This document shows positions 1 through 10,763 of a stretch of 63,595 nucleotides of DNA, one piece after another. The notes below the pieces were generated by a model. That model worked only from the letters and a program-made list of their open reading frames with translations, made no database searches and was not told the DNA's origin. Made by a program: the position numbers and the translations under genes. Source of the DNA: Gnetum montanum (Eukaryota > Streptophyta > Gnetopsida > Gnetales > Gnetaceae); contig MNCI01014776.1 in NCBI GenBank assembly GCA_015680685.1, positions 7,207-70,801 of the forward strand. The letters are read 5' to 3'. The stretch's first letter is position 1. Each line of letters opens with the position of its first letter.

Positions 1-667
1 GTTGTATGGTTAAGTAAGCTTGAGGCATGTGATTTTTATATCTTTTATGTTTTTATCGCCTATGCTAAGAGAGGAAAGGGGTGAAGAGACTAAGTAACTA
101 ACTTTAACTAACTAAGCCTTAATCATCCTAGCATCAGTATCCATTCCCACTTTTCATTTCACACCCTAAACTAATGCAATGCTACTGGGATTACCAAATG
201 CTATTCGTTACTGGGATTACCAAGCGTAACGCATGTGCTTGAAGCAGTCGTACTGAATGCACTTAACTATGAGAGTTGAGGGTTGAGACAGATTAAGTCC
301 TTAAGAAAGAATTTAAACAATTAATAATAATTAAACTCCTATTTAGCTTAGTCCATGCACTACAAGGTTTATCCAAAAGTTCCTCTTTATTACCGTACAC
401 AATTGTGTGCTCAAGTACAAAATTGCTCAAATAAAGATCCGTTTACTTTGGGACACCTACTATGGGCACATGGAAATTTTTCTAACTCTGGAATGGAAAA
501 ATGGAAAGAGTTTGGCTAAGGTCTAGATCTAGATAGATAAACAAGGGAGAGCCACCTCTTATTTATAGAACTAATGGCAGGCTGCGATATCATGTACATG
601 ATATCGCAGGGAACAACGTGATATCGCATACGCGATATCACGGCCCATGCGATATCATGTCCCATCA
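1..667 (-). mobile_element. LTR of element F (GCGATATCGC subfamily), truncated by window edge
   Basis: Read on the minus strand this is an LTR that starts TGATGGGACATGATATCGC at 667 and runs off the left edge of the window. It matches the LTRs of element B at 26651 and 32729: the same GCGATATCGC palindromes in U3, a TATA box (minus-strand CTATAAAT at 568-561), and the same U5 with several ACCATAAAA-type words. No polypurine tract lies to its right, so it is more likely a 5' LTR whose body lies left of the window, or a solo LTR. The candidate target-site sequence is CTATC at 668-672. The other end is not visible, so the duplication cannot be confirmed. Confidence 0.8.
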
Positions 668-747
668 CTATCCTAAAGAGATAAAGGTATTCTAATTACT
701 TCATGTTATATAATTATTGCTAACCCATGGTCTTATTGTGATTATAT

Positions 748-3640
748 ATGGCACCAAGACCAAAATTCTTACAAGAAGAAGAACCCTCTCAACCAAGGGA
801 GAAATGATTCAAAGCTAGAAGGCGCCAACAAGAACAAGCCCAAGAACCACCAAAGGAAACCCATGTAATGGGACCTCTTTGAAAGGAGCCCAATGTGGAA
901 TCTGTTTAATAGATCCTAGAAGAAAAAGTGCTAATAGAGCAATCACAGCAAGGGGAAGCACCAAGACCCATGCCAAGGCTTGAAGTCACTTTAACTCAAA
1001 CATGCCTTGACATCATAAGGTCTTAAGAGGTTCAACGCTTAGTTTTGCAAGAAATGAACTTTGGACCATTTATAAAGAAAGATTTAGCAAAAGTCAAAAC
1101 ACAATTGAAAACCTCTCCCATGTGGCCAATCATCACATCTAGTGGGGAATCGTACATGGGAGAGACATATCTCTTCTGAAATAATAGAAGGCTAAGATCC
1201 ACAATAAAAAATCAAGGATATCTAGGTGTTCTACTTGGCCAATACTATTGCGTAGGCATTGGGGTTACTTGATATTAGGACATAGCTGGTAGATCTATCA
1301 ACAAAAGATGATCTTGAGGCCAAAAATGAGTGTACTTAGAGGTGTTATGGGGTTGATCGTAACAAGTACGATGCTCTCACACTAGCAAAGTGCATCAACT
1401 TCAAACAATGCAGCTTGTCACCTCAATCCAATGGTGAGGCCAAGCAAGGTGATCATCTTTTCCACCCAAGAATGTGCCACTCCAAGTGGGAGATTTCCTA
1501 TAAACCTTCCACAATTGATCTATTTGGAGATCGAAAAACATTTCAAGAATAACAAACATGGAAGGAAAACCCTACCCTTTCCATGCCTCATCCAGAAACT
1601 CTGCAAATGGATAGGAATCATCTGCTATGCCAACAACATAATTAGACATGCTCCTTTAGCTTCATGGTTTGAAATCATGAAAGAAAAGACACCTAGTACA
1701 ACTAAAGAAGATGAGTAGCTACCACGTCCACTACCTACTCAAGAAACAACATTGGAGGNCGAGTAGCTACCACGTCCACTACCTACTCAAGAAACAACAT
1801 TGGAGGCTTATGCAGCAATTGAGTGCTTGCATGAAATTCAAGAGTAGTTCTTGCATGAGGAAGATAAATGTGTAGGGATGAGTAGTATAGACCCATCTAT
1901 GTATTTACTAGCAATGAGTCACCTTAATGAGGTGGCATGAACAATCAGCCAAATGGAAAGGGGTGGACCAATCTTCTCTATCTAATGAACATAGTTTCCT
2001 ATGAGGTTTGATCCTAATGCTTGAGAGGTGATGGTGTCATTATCACAACATCATTTATTCCAAAAAATCTCTAGGAATTTTGCCTCATTCTTAGTGCATT
2101 TGTATGAAGGTGAAGGGGCCACTATATTGGTGATGCAACACCAAGGGTAAGAGACTATGACTGAAGTAGTTTTTAACCATGTCATTGAAGCACTTAATGC
2201 ACTTATGACATTTGTACCAGATGTATATACACTTCAAGATGTGTAGAAATCCATAGGCATAGTTAGTGGAAAATTGAATGTAGCCCAGCATGAAGAATTA
2301 CTAGATTGACTGGTGGGGATCAGGCAACAGATTCTGGATATCTTTGATTTTCTAGATCACATCATTGCAACCTAGTCAGAAGCAAGGGGCAAATGCAATA
2401 TCTTGGAGGGGCAACTCAAAATAGACCAAGCATAAAATCAACTCTTGGCCATGGAAGTTGTTGAATTATGTGCCCATATTGTTGATCCTCCACTCCTGAG
2501 CCTGATAATAACTAGAGATGAAGCTTTTCAATAGCTTCAAGAATGACTTAAGAAGGTTAAGAAGGAAGTAGTGATGACCATCTTTAGCCATTTTGTAGTA
2601 GAGGCAAAGACATTTTTAGTTCAAAAGGACTTGGCTCAGATGCACCAAGAGAATGAAGCACTAACTATAGAAAATCATCACTTGTGCAATGTTGATGCCC
2701 AAAAAGAACAAATGTTGGAATTCATTCATCAACAGTAGGAGAAACTAGCCAAGGAAAATATTGAATTAAGAAAATTGGCCATAGAAAATTAGAATTTGTT
2801 AATAGAAGAAGTTCATGCCTTTTGCTAGAGATGTGCTATTGATATTGCAACCTGGAAAAATGATGCTTTGATGTTTAAAAGAGTTAAAAATCACTATAGA
2901 GCCTAGGTTGGCTTGTAGAAAGAGGTAAATGATAAGTAGATCTAGATGGAAAAGGCAAAAATAAATGATGCTCTCTAGCAACTTCAACAATAAAAATAAG
3001 TTTGGTAGCCCATCATTGATGGGATTGATGCCTACAATAAAGCAAAGATTGGAGTAAAGGAGTTGCAGATAGAAGAAATGATAGAATACATGGAGTTAGC
3101 CAACCTTCACTATGTGAACCTAGTAATGTTAACTACTAGGAAACCATAGTTAGAGTTATAAAAATAAATGGCTAGCTTCTATTTGCTATACAAGGTAGAG
3201 TTTAAACACCATAAAGACACCAAGTAGAACCTTGAGACTACAAATGTTGAACTGGAAGTTCTTAGAGCATGATCCACAAATCAATGATCAACTACTAAGA
3301 ACTTAGCCAAAAGGATGAATGATTACTAGGAGCTAAGGGATGTAGTTATAGAGTTCGACATTGAATACAAACAATTCATTCCCTAGTTTATCAATGTAAA
3401 TAAGCTCTTTCTAGTAATCCTATGTCCCTGGGATGTGCCCATTCCTACCCACATTAGCAAAGTTGTATGGAAAATGCATTATCCTAGAAGTAAAGAGGAG
3501 AAAATGAAAGCATTGCTAGATGCTTTATGCCTCCCACTAGAAGTTGCAGCAATAGTAGGATAGCCACAACTACCTTGATCACCACACATGCATGAAGTTG
3601 GTGAAGGTTCCTTAGAATCCTAAGAGTCACCACTACCTAG
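748..3640 (+). pseudogene. Broken accessory gene of element H, long coiled-coil protein
   Basis: A coding-like frame starts at ATG 748 with a basic, Gln- and Pro-rich start. It shifts frame once or twice between about 1200 and 1450, then stays in one frame from 1431 to about 3640, interrupted only by point stops, most of them TAG. Readable blocks include EMNFGPFIKKDLAKVKTQL near 1050, NLPQLIYLEIEKHFKNNKHG near 1510 and LPFPCLIQKLCK near 1580. From about 2080 to 3600 the product is long, Glu/Lys/Leu-rich and strongly heptad-like, as in a coiled coil. The middle block reminds me of the 'putative plant transposon protein' type of extra ORF found with plant retroelements; that is a resemblance from memory, not a search result. 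It sits in sense orientation just before the 3' LTR, and B and D lack it. Originally roughly 960 codons; clearly dead. Confidence 0.6.
1713..1806. repeat. 46-bp direct duplication around a single N
   Basis: The 46 bases at 1713-1758 recur at 1761-1806, separated by one N at 1759 and one base. Both copies start GAGTAGCTACCACGTCC. A perfect duplicate next to an N is typical of two contigs joined without trimming their overlap, so it may be an assembly artefact. Its 48-base step keeps the reading frame of the surrounding pseudogene. Confidence 0.75.
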
Positions 3641-3879
3641 GATTATTTGATCTTCTCCATCAAACTTCACACCATCAAGGAACGTGCTATCCAATTTTGA
3701 AGAATCATGTCATGGTGTTTAATTTTGTGTCATGAACACCATCATTTCTGTAATGTGTTTATCTGTACACTCATGCACTTAATTTTTGTCAGGTTAGTCT
3801 ATTTTGTTTGTGAAAGGTCAATCAATAGTCCCATACCTTTCCAATTTTGTAAAAGAACTCAAGGATGATTTTTCATTCA

Positions 3880-3891
3880 ATCATGGGGGTA
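3880..3891 (+). promoter_or_regulatory. Polypurine tract of element H
   Basis: ATCATGGGGGTA lies directly before the LTR start TGATGAG. The same tract (CATGGGGGTA) precedes the 3' LTR of element B. In LTR elements this primes plus-strand DNA synthesis. Confidence 0.75.
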
Positions 3892-4804
3892 TGATGAGTT
3901 GTGGGGCCTCATTGATGCAACCTCATCAACTAGGCCTCATCAATAAGGCCCTGTCAGCACATCGTATTATGCTTCGACAAAGCCCTATCGATGCAGTGTC
4001 CACTTTTTGCCTATAAATATGCACCTACTAGCTACATTTATGGCAACAATATTTTAGTAGTAGTGAAGCTCTTGCAGTTTGTTTATTTGAGAGTTAGAAT
4101 ATTTCTCCCGAGTGCTCGTAGCAAGAGTCATTGAGTGTATGGATCTTTATTCGAGCATTATTGTACTTGAGCATGACAATGTGGGTGGCAAATAAAGATG
4201 AGCTTTCTAATAAACCTTGTAGCACTATGGATAGATTAAATATTTCATTTATGAATTCAATGTTTTCAATTAATTCATTCATTAAATGTTTTCTAGTAAT
4301 TAAGCTAATGAAATAATTAAGCAAGATAAGCTAGATAGGTTAAACACATAAGTACAACTACTTCAAGCATAACACATATTCGCTTGGTAATCCTAGTAAT
4401 GTTATTTCTTGGTGCACCCAATAGTGTAGCGCTTGGTAACCCAATAGTGGATACATGGGTTCAGGATGTGTACAGAAAGTGTCATCAACTACTTATATTA
4501 GGACTAGCTAGAGATCAGTAGGTTAGTTACATTGAATTAGCTATTAAATTACCTTGTCTTTCTCTCTATTTAGGCACCAAAACTATAAAACATAAAACTA
4601 TAAAAATCATATGTCTAAATTACACTTAACCATACCATGTGCCTCACAAGTGTAATTGGGAAGACAACAAATGATCTTAGGGCAAGGTTCATTGCCTAGA
4701 AGGCTAGTGCACTAGAAACTATAAAGTCCTTGGAATTTGACTAGATCGCATGTGAACACTTGTGATTTGTACGGTTGGGCATAGGGGCACCTCACCACTC
4801 ATCA
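3892..4804 (+). mobile_element. 3' LTR of element H (GAGGCCTC subfamily)
   Basis: The LTR starts TGATGAG after the polypurine tract and ends CACTCATCA at 4804, about 913 bp. U3 holds several AGGCCTCATC words. A TATA box CTATAAATAT lies at 4011-4020, and a polyadenylation-like AATAAAG follows near 4190. Downstream of the TATA box it is homologous to the 5' LTR of D (50485) and more distantly to the LTRs of B, while the U3 words differ from B. The 3' flank CCTAA (4805-4809) is the possible target duplication. Confidence 0.85.
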
Positions 4805-5611
4805 CCTAAATACCTTGAGATGGGTACCTATAGAACTAAATAGGTTCTTAATGCAATGTAGGTCTAATAGCAAGGTGTTATCTCCATTGAATCTCTTGTA
4901 GGGATAGTTCCTTTATAATTAATCTAGCATATTCTATTAGATCTCTCAAATTACACCTCCATCATTGACAATAATATTGACATTCATGGCCTCCTAAATC
5001 ACAAATCCTAACAATCATGGATTGATATGTAGCTAATCCTTGATGAAACATGAAATACTATACTTAAGGGGAGTGAAGTCCATACTAATACATAGAAATA
5101 CTTCATGTAAAACTTTAAAAATCATGTTTCCCCAAGCCTCATTTATATTTATATAAGATGGAGTGAGCTATCATCAATAATAGAAATCACCTTAACAATA
5201 GGGCTTGCATCACAAACTAAGAAGTACATTTGGTCAACCACCAACAACCTTGGTCTAACATCATCCTTACATATTAGACATTAAACCAACGGTTAGTATT
5301 TACAAGTTAAAGGATAAACCATAAAAGTAAATTATAAAGTATCAAATGCTTATCAAGATAGTAAGCAAAGTGTCTCATTTAGTACTCAAACCCTTAGAAT
5401 ATAAATTATACCAACATAACAAGATTAATAATTAAGCTAATTAAGACACTAAATCAACTTCAAGATTGCACATGTTCAACATTTTGTTATAGCATCAAGG
5501 TTAAAATAGGCCTAAACATAGACCCTACCTCATAAAGTACAAAACTTATCTTCCGAAGATTCATGCTGGAATTTTAACTAAATAAATAACCAAATCATAG
5601 TAAGAGATGTG
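4805..5611. other. AT-rich stretch with no recognisable gene
   Basis: About 800 bp of AT-rich sequence after the H LTR. I see no coding frame, no LTR ends and no tandem repeat. It may be very old repeat debris. Confidence 0.5.
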
Positions 5612-5735
5612 ATGCATAGGATTGAAATCATTGCTTATATACCTGGTATTGGTCATAATTTACAAGAACATTCTATAGTATTAGTAAGAGGAGGAAGGGT
5701 AAAAGTTTTACCTAATGTGAAATATCACATTAACA
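5612..5735 (+). pseudogene. rps12: Fragment of plastid rps12 (nuclear plastid DNA)
   Basis: The plus strand translates to [20 protein letters not shown] followed by GGRVK and then a YHI block. This is the conserved core of plastid ribosomal protein S12, part of the small-subunit decoding centre. Only about 40 codons remain. The upstream RKVARVRLTSGF part is scrambled and the match ends just after YHI, so the fragment is non-functional. It lies inside the body of exon 2 of the trans-spliced plastid gene. The [14 protein letters not shown] wording fits the plastid protein better than the mitochondrial one as I recall them. It is a small nuclear plastid insertion between retroelements. Confidence 0.85.
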
Positions 5736-5739
5736 TGAG

Positions 5740-7589
5740 TGTTATTGTGTCACTACATTGTATGCTCATGTGATCATGTCATCTAGATCTGGCCCAAGAC
5801 CTAAACTAAAAATAAGAATATAACAACATTTTGATCCCTAGGTACAACTTCAAAACCTTGATAAGCATGCAAAAATGAACCCATAAGTCAAATTTTCTTC
5901 AAAAGTCTTACTTTGCCCACTTTACCTAGCAAGTTGAGCTAATTGCATGATCCTGGGATATAGATGACTCTGACATTAACATCAACATCAACATCTCCCA
6001 CACTCAGCCATAACTTTTCTCTTCTCTTTCCATGCAAATGACATTGATGTCAGCCATCAAGCCTTTGTGTTAGCCATGTGTTAACTGAGTAGCACCTTGG
6101 TGCACATTGTATGCATCATGATAGTTATGATAGTCATATGTTAGACAATGCAAATCACATATGCATTCTTTTACCTTTCCCTCTTTGCCAAAAACATTAC
6201 ATCCTTTGTTTACATTGCATGCTTACTACTCTTTCCTCATTAACCATTTACGCTACCATTTTCCTATTACCATACGCTATCCATCATGCCTTATCATGAG
6301 TGCCCTTACCCCTATTCCCAATGTGTAATGTTTTTCCTTTTTCATCAACTAAAATAGCCACTCATCAGCTACACACCTTATGCATTCCTTGCTAGTGGTG
6401 TTGGCTACACATCAACCATGCAACACCTCTATGCATACTAAATTGATCATACATAGAATGTGTATGACATGTGTGTGTTCCTACTAATCCTTCCCCTAAA
6501 CTACCACTATATTACACCACTATGAATCTATGTACCAACTTACACATAGACCACATAGGCTACATACCATCTCATACCCTCACTAACACCCACAACTAAT
6601 GCTTTTAAGTACCATCATTACCATCATCTCATCTTACCCAAAACCCTTACCAAAAATGTTAAGAGCAAAAAATGAAAAATGTTGGGTGGGAACACTCACC
6701 TCAATAGCACTAGTTTTGGCTATGGCTATGCTAATTCTTCCCTGGTGAGTTTTCCACATGCTCTTTAGTGGACACCACCCCTTTCTTCACCACATCCTAC
6801 TCCTCATCCACATCCTTAATGCATCATTGTGTTCCAACAAAAAACTATCCCAAGGTAAAAATAAACTATGAAAATGAGGAAAAGTGTTTAATTTGATGTT
6901 ATTTTACCTTTTATACCCCATGTCATATGCAATGTGGTGTGATAAATAATGACATTGATACTAGTATCACCATGTTACCTTCTCATGTCATTATGTTACT
7001 AGCTTGTGTCACCTATAAAAATGGCTAAAATGAAGCCTTAGAATTGAAATATTTCAAACTTGAATTGACTTGAGAATTTTTTTATCCATTCCCATCTAAT
7101 TTTAGCATTAAATAACCTTAAAATACTATTAAAATAATAATTTTAATTAATATAAATCACCGAAGTTAATTGGATTCACCACTTTTGACTTTTTTAAACT
7201 ACAAATTTTAATTCCTTTCTTGTGTAATTGTAACCTTACCTTCATATATTGTAGGCCATGGATCCCACCATCATCAATTGATTTCTTGAACCACTCACTC
7301 TTGAAGGGTCATAACCACATCACTAGGTCACTCGAGGAAATTTAATTAATCTACAGTTGCTTAATTGCCTAGAGTCACTAATTTCATCCTTTGAAATAAC
7401 TAAAGAAGACCTAATACCTTAATCCAACCTATCCTTCTTAGATCAAGAATCCATTTTAATTAATGATTCATTTGTCAAACTAGCAATAATGAATAATGAA
7501 AATGAGAAAAAGATCCTACCACTAGGGGAAAACTTGCCTAAAACCCTTAAGGATTTAACCTTAGTCACATTGTAGAAAAACTTCATTAG
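5740..7589. other. No intact gene; probable decayed 5' part of element C
   Basis: About 1.85 kb of low-complexity, AT-rich sequence. The last 300 bp (from about 7260) line up loosely with the region just before the RT of element A (20060-20480), so they are probably the protease-RT linker of element C. The rest shows no LTR ends, no clear frame and no tandem repeat that I could identify. Confidence 0.4.
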
Positions 7590-8823
7590 CTTTGTCATAC
7601 AATGACATGGCAAGTTTAGATCCAGCTTTAGTACAACGTAACATCATCCTTGATGAGGATTCCAAACTAGTGAAAAAAAAAGCTAGAAAAATAAGACTTG
7701 ATTTAACCTTATTCATTAAGAATAAGATCATCAAGCTTTATAATGTAGGCTTTATATATCTTGCAGATTATTCTAGCTAAGTATGCAACATGGTAATTGT
7801 TCCCAAGGAAAATGGGATGTTAGGATATGTATTAATTTTTGTGATCTTTACAAGGTTACACTTTAAAATGACTTTTTGTTGCCCAACATTGATCAAATTA
7901 TAGATGTAATAGTAGTTCATGCCTTATTTTCCTTCATGGATAGTTTTTTGAGTTATAACCAAATATAAATCAACACCAAGCATCAACATTTTACAACCTT
8001 TATGATCTCATGGGGATCCTTTTTCTACAAAAAGATGTCTTTTAGGCTCATGAATTCATGAGCAACATATCAAAGAATCATGACATTTATATTTAGTCAT
8101 ATGATGTTTAAAATTGTCAATGATTATATAAATGACTTAACTATCAAGTTTTTCATAGCATTATATCATCTTATTAAACTTGACATAGTCTTAGCTCTAT
8201 GTAATTAGTAAAACCTTCTCTTAAATCCCAAAAAGTGAATTTTCAATGTGGAAATAGGAAAGATATTAAGATTCATGGTTTCAACCAATGGTATCATGAT
8301 AGATCCCAACAAAGTCAGAGTGATCTTGAACCTTCCACCATCCAAATATCTTAAAGACATGTGTGTATTAAAAGCTTTTTCCTAATTAATTTGTCATTTC
8401 ATCTATAATCTCAATCATCAATTCCATCCTGTATCTCATCTCCTAGAAAAATATACTACTTTCAATTAGGACTCAAAGTGTTAAGAGTTCTTTAATATGA
8501 TCACGCATTCCCTTACCAATCTACTCATCCTTCACTCCCTTTAATTTAATCTTTCTTTTTATCTTTACCTCTCTAAATTGAATTACTCTATCATAGTCAT
8601 GCTTTTTCATTAACCTAAATATGGTATAGACCTTCTAATCTCTTAAATATTCCATCCACTCTTTTACTTTGAAATGTGATACTCTAATGCAAAAAAAATA
8701 TTATGTAGGCCTTTTCTTTGCTCTTAAGAAATGGAAACATTATGCATTAGAAGTAAAGGTTCATGTCATATGTCATGGTATTATTTTATAATTAATTGCA
8801 TATAATGTTTATGATAATAATTG
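7590..8823 (+). pseudogene. Element C reverse transcriptase, heavily decayed
   Basis: The stretch aligns with the RT of element A (20520-21650) from the VQ[RH]NIILD block through the fingers and palm to the start of the RNase H linker. Readable pieces include LVQRNIILDEDSKLVKKKAR at 7630 and FSFMDSFLSYNQ near 7930, the first catalytic-Asp region. Many stops and indels, and the YVDD site at about 8120 reads as VNDYIND-like. Near 8700 the RNase H segment ends abruptly at the insertion site of A. Not functional. Confidence 0.75.
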
Positions 8824-8959
8824 CATGATGAAACACCACAAAATTTCGAGCTTAGTACTTGTCCAACAAGGAACAGGTCCCTAGGACCCACAGACGACCA
8901 CAGCTACATCGAGTGTCACACTTGGCAATTTCGGAGATCCAATGCTTAATTTTCACTAA

Positions 8960-9330
8960 GTATGCAGTCCTAGTGTATACGCCTAGCGTATACACTCAAG
9001 TCCACAGTGTATACGCCTCAGATGTATGCCCAACAGGTACAACAGATGTAGACGTCCGGCATGAAACATCCAAAGACAACATGAAAACATCACTACAGAG
9101 CAAGATTTGGCACAAGGTAGCAACCTTCAGCGTATACGCCCCAGCGTATACGCCTAACACATCAGCGTATACACCCCAGCGTATATGCCCAGCATCCATC
9201 AACGTATACACCCAGCATATACACCAGCGTCAACAACATCTACACCCAATTTCACATACACCCAGCACCTCCAGCGTATACGCCCACAGTCTACGCTCAA
9301 GTCCACACCGTATACACCCAGCATAAACGC
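8960..9330. repeat. GCGTATACGC palindrome array in U3 of 5' LTR
   Basis: Dozens of copies of the 10-bp palindrome GCGTATACGC and one-step variants (GTGTATAC, GCATATAC, GCGTATACA) occur at irregular 10-30 bp spacing, usually followed by CC[CT]AG. The variants look like CpG decay of the palindrome. The same words recur in the 3' LTR, the 5' leader and the antisense-gene leader. Confidence 0.9.
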
Positions 9331-9426
9331 CCAACAAATGTAACATATTGTACACTTGTAAATTTTACGCCCTTGCACCTGATCAATGCACCACGTGTCA
9401 CCCCACCCGAGTCTGCCGTCAAAACC

Positions 9427-9436
9427 TGTATAAAAC
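9427..9436 (+). promoter_or_regulatory. TATA box of element A 5' LTR
   Basis: TGTATAAAAC lies about 100 bp downstream of the palindrome array. The matching site in the 3' LTR is TTGTATAAAAC at 25135-25145. It is placed where the U3-R promoter is expected. Confidence 0.6.
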
Positions 9437-10026
9437 CCCAAATTTTGACGAAATCTAGGACCGTTGGCAAAAATTCCGAGAGTACACCAGAGAGCAGAGA
9501 CGCTGCGAACCAGAGCACAAAACCTCTTACACTGGAGAACCCTGTATGCTGAGCATACAGCCTCTACACTGTGCTTACAGTGTGAACCAACTGCGATCAT
9601 TCCTGCACCCACCTGTGCTTTCGTCCGCCTTGTGTTCCACTCACAACTGCGTTAGACCGGTGCATTGTACTTTCATTTTGTAATGCCATTGTTACATTTT
9701 CTTCCCATAATCGTTTATAGTTTGCATTAATCGTTGTACATATTCTGTTTATGCCTATTTATGTTTACGCTCTATTTGCATTCATTACATTGTTTACGCG
9801 CTGTTTACGCCCGCTATGCCATTTACGTATAACCCAGTGTATAGCACTTCGGTGTACGTTCGGGAAAATCCTTGTTTGATCTGTGTGCGGACCACCTAAG
9901 GGGCGCTACCTTCGTTCATTCCAGCTCACCCTCAGGCAAAGGGAGGATCTTCTGTGCACGTCCTGCAATCCCATGGTCTTTGTTTCCTTCCAGCCGGAGG
10001 CCGACGATTTTGGGCGGTACAGAAAT

Positions 10027-10043
10027 TGGCGCTAGAAGGAGGG
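10027..10043 (+). promoter_or_regulatory. Primer binding site of element A (tRNA-Asn type)
   Basis: TGGCGCTAGAAGGAGGG begins 5 bases after the LTR end. It is the complement of a 3' end reading CCCTCCTTCTAGCGCCA, which matches plant tRNA-Asn as I recall it. Minus-strand cDNA synthesis would start here. Confidence 0.75.
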
Positions 10044-10074
10044 CATCTGCCTAAAACCTTGCTCACAAACTTCC

Positions 10075-10710
10075 CAGCATTTACGCTGCTGAGCGTTTAC
10101 GCTGTCGACCATATGTCGATTCCTGTTGAAACCCTCCCTATGTTTACGCTGTGTAATCTAAACCTCATGTATGAACTGTCGAACGTCTACGCTAGTCAGC
10201 GTTTACGCTACCCTGTTCAAAACTCATCCTCTGCAAGTCTTCCAGCGTCTACGTTGTCAACCCTATGTGGACTCTGTCCGCAGAACTCCCACCGTCTACG
10301 CTGCAACATATACGCCGCACGATTTACACCACATATAAAACCCTGTTTACACTCCTGACATACGCCACCACAAAGTTCACGCTGCACATTTGTACACTGT
10401 ACACTTGTCTATGCTACCGTCCATTTACACTACGCTTTTCACGCCGTAGATTTTTTCTACGCTGCATACTTTCTCTGAGATTCTATTTATGCTGCAAACT
10501 CGTTTACGCTACTGTTCATTTATACCACACTTCATACTCTGTAATCCTGACGCTGTATACGCTGTCTAGCGTATATGTTGCACTCCTTACGTTGTAGGCT
10601 TGTTTACGTTGACCTTATATGCTCCATCCCTATACGCTGTTTACGCTGACGCTATATGCTGGGTGTTGAAGCGTATACGCTGCATGTTACCACCTAAGTT
10701 TATGCTGTAC
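10075..10710 (+). repeat. TTTACGCT-rich leader between primer site and gag
   Basis: The untranslated leader is filled with GTTTACGCTG, GTCTACGCTG and GCGTATACGC words at roughly 10-25 bp spacing, often ending in GCTG or GCTAC. The words are half or whole forms of the palindrome in the LTR. Unlike the U3 array, TTTACGC is the main form here. No coding signal. Confidence 0.85.
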
Positions 10711-10763
10711 TAGGTACACTAATTTCGTGCCTCTACCACATGTCATACCCTCAATAGGTCATC

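Larger units (their letters stand above)
668..4804 (+). mobile_element. Element H: 3' part of an old Ty3/gypsy element, cut by LTR F
   Basis: This plus-strand element is seen only from an internal point to its 3' LTR. Its last 200 bp before the LTR, its polypurine tract and its LTR match the 3' part of element B (32560-33675). Instead of B's non-coding 3' spacer it holds a long broken gene at 748-3640. Gag and pol are not present; they would lie upstream and are cut off by LTR F at 667. The family assignment rests on the LTR and the polypurine tract, so the gypsy label is inferred from B and D. Confidence 0.7.
8829..10021 (+). mobile_element. 5' LTR of element A
   Basis: About 1,193 bp, TGAAACACC to GGCGGTACA. 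It aligns along its length with the 3' LTR at 24488-25720; by eye most differences are transitions, plus indels in the GCGTATACGC array. U3 holds that array. A TATA box (TGTATAAAAC) lies at 9427-9436, and R-U5 carries further TTTACGC words near 9780-9840. Confidence 0.92.

Noticed and set aside
5612-5735. Mitochondrial rps12 origin
   Set aside because: The [14 protein letters not shown] wording and the YHI end fit the plastid protein; the mitochondrial form as I recall it differs here.
6111-6299. 62-codon plus-strand ORF near 6.1 kb
   Set aside because: AT-rich chance frame with no domain and no neighbouring coding signal.
8960-9330. CRISPR-like or satellite array at the GCGTATACGC repeats
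   Set aside because: Spacing is irregular, words are only 10 bp, and the array sits in LTR U3 of a eukaryotic retroelement.
8859-9655. ORFs of 60-155 codons on both strands in the A LTRs (also 24518-25382)
   Set aside because: They translate the GCGTATACGC array (VYAP- and YTPS-like repeats) and differ between the two LTRs; no coding evidence.
10265-10597. 110-codon ORF in the A leader
   Set aside because: Low-complexity Leu/Tyr/Thr translation of TTTACGC repeats; no domain.
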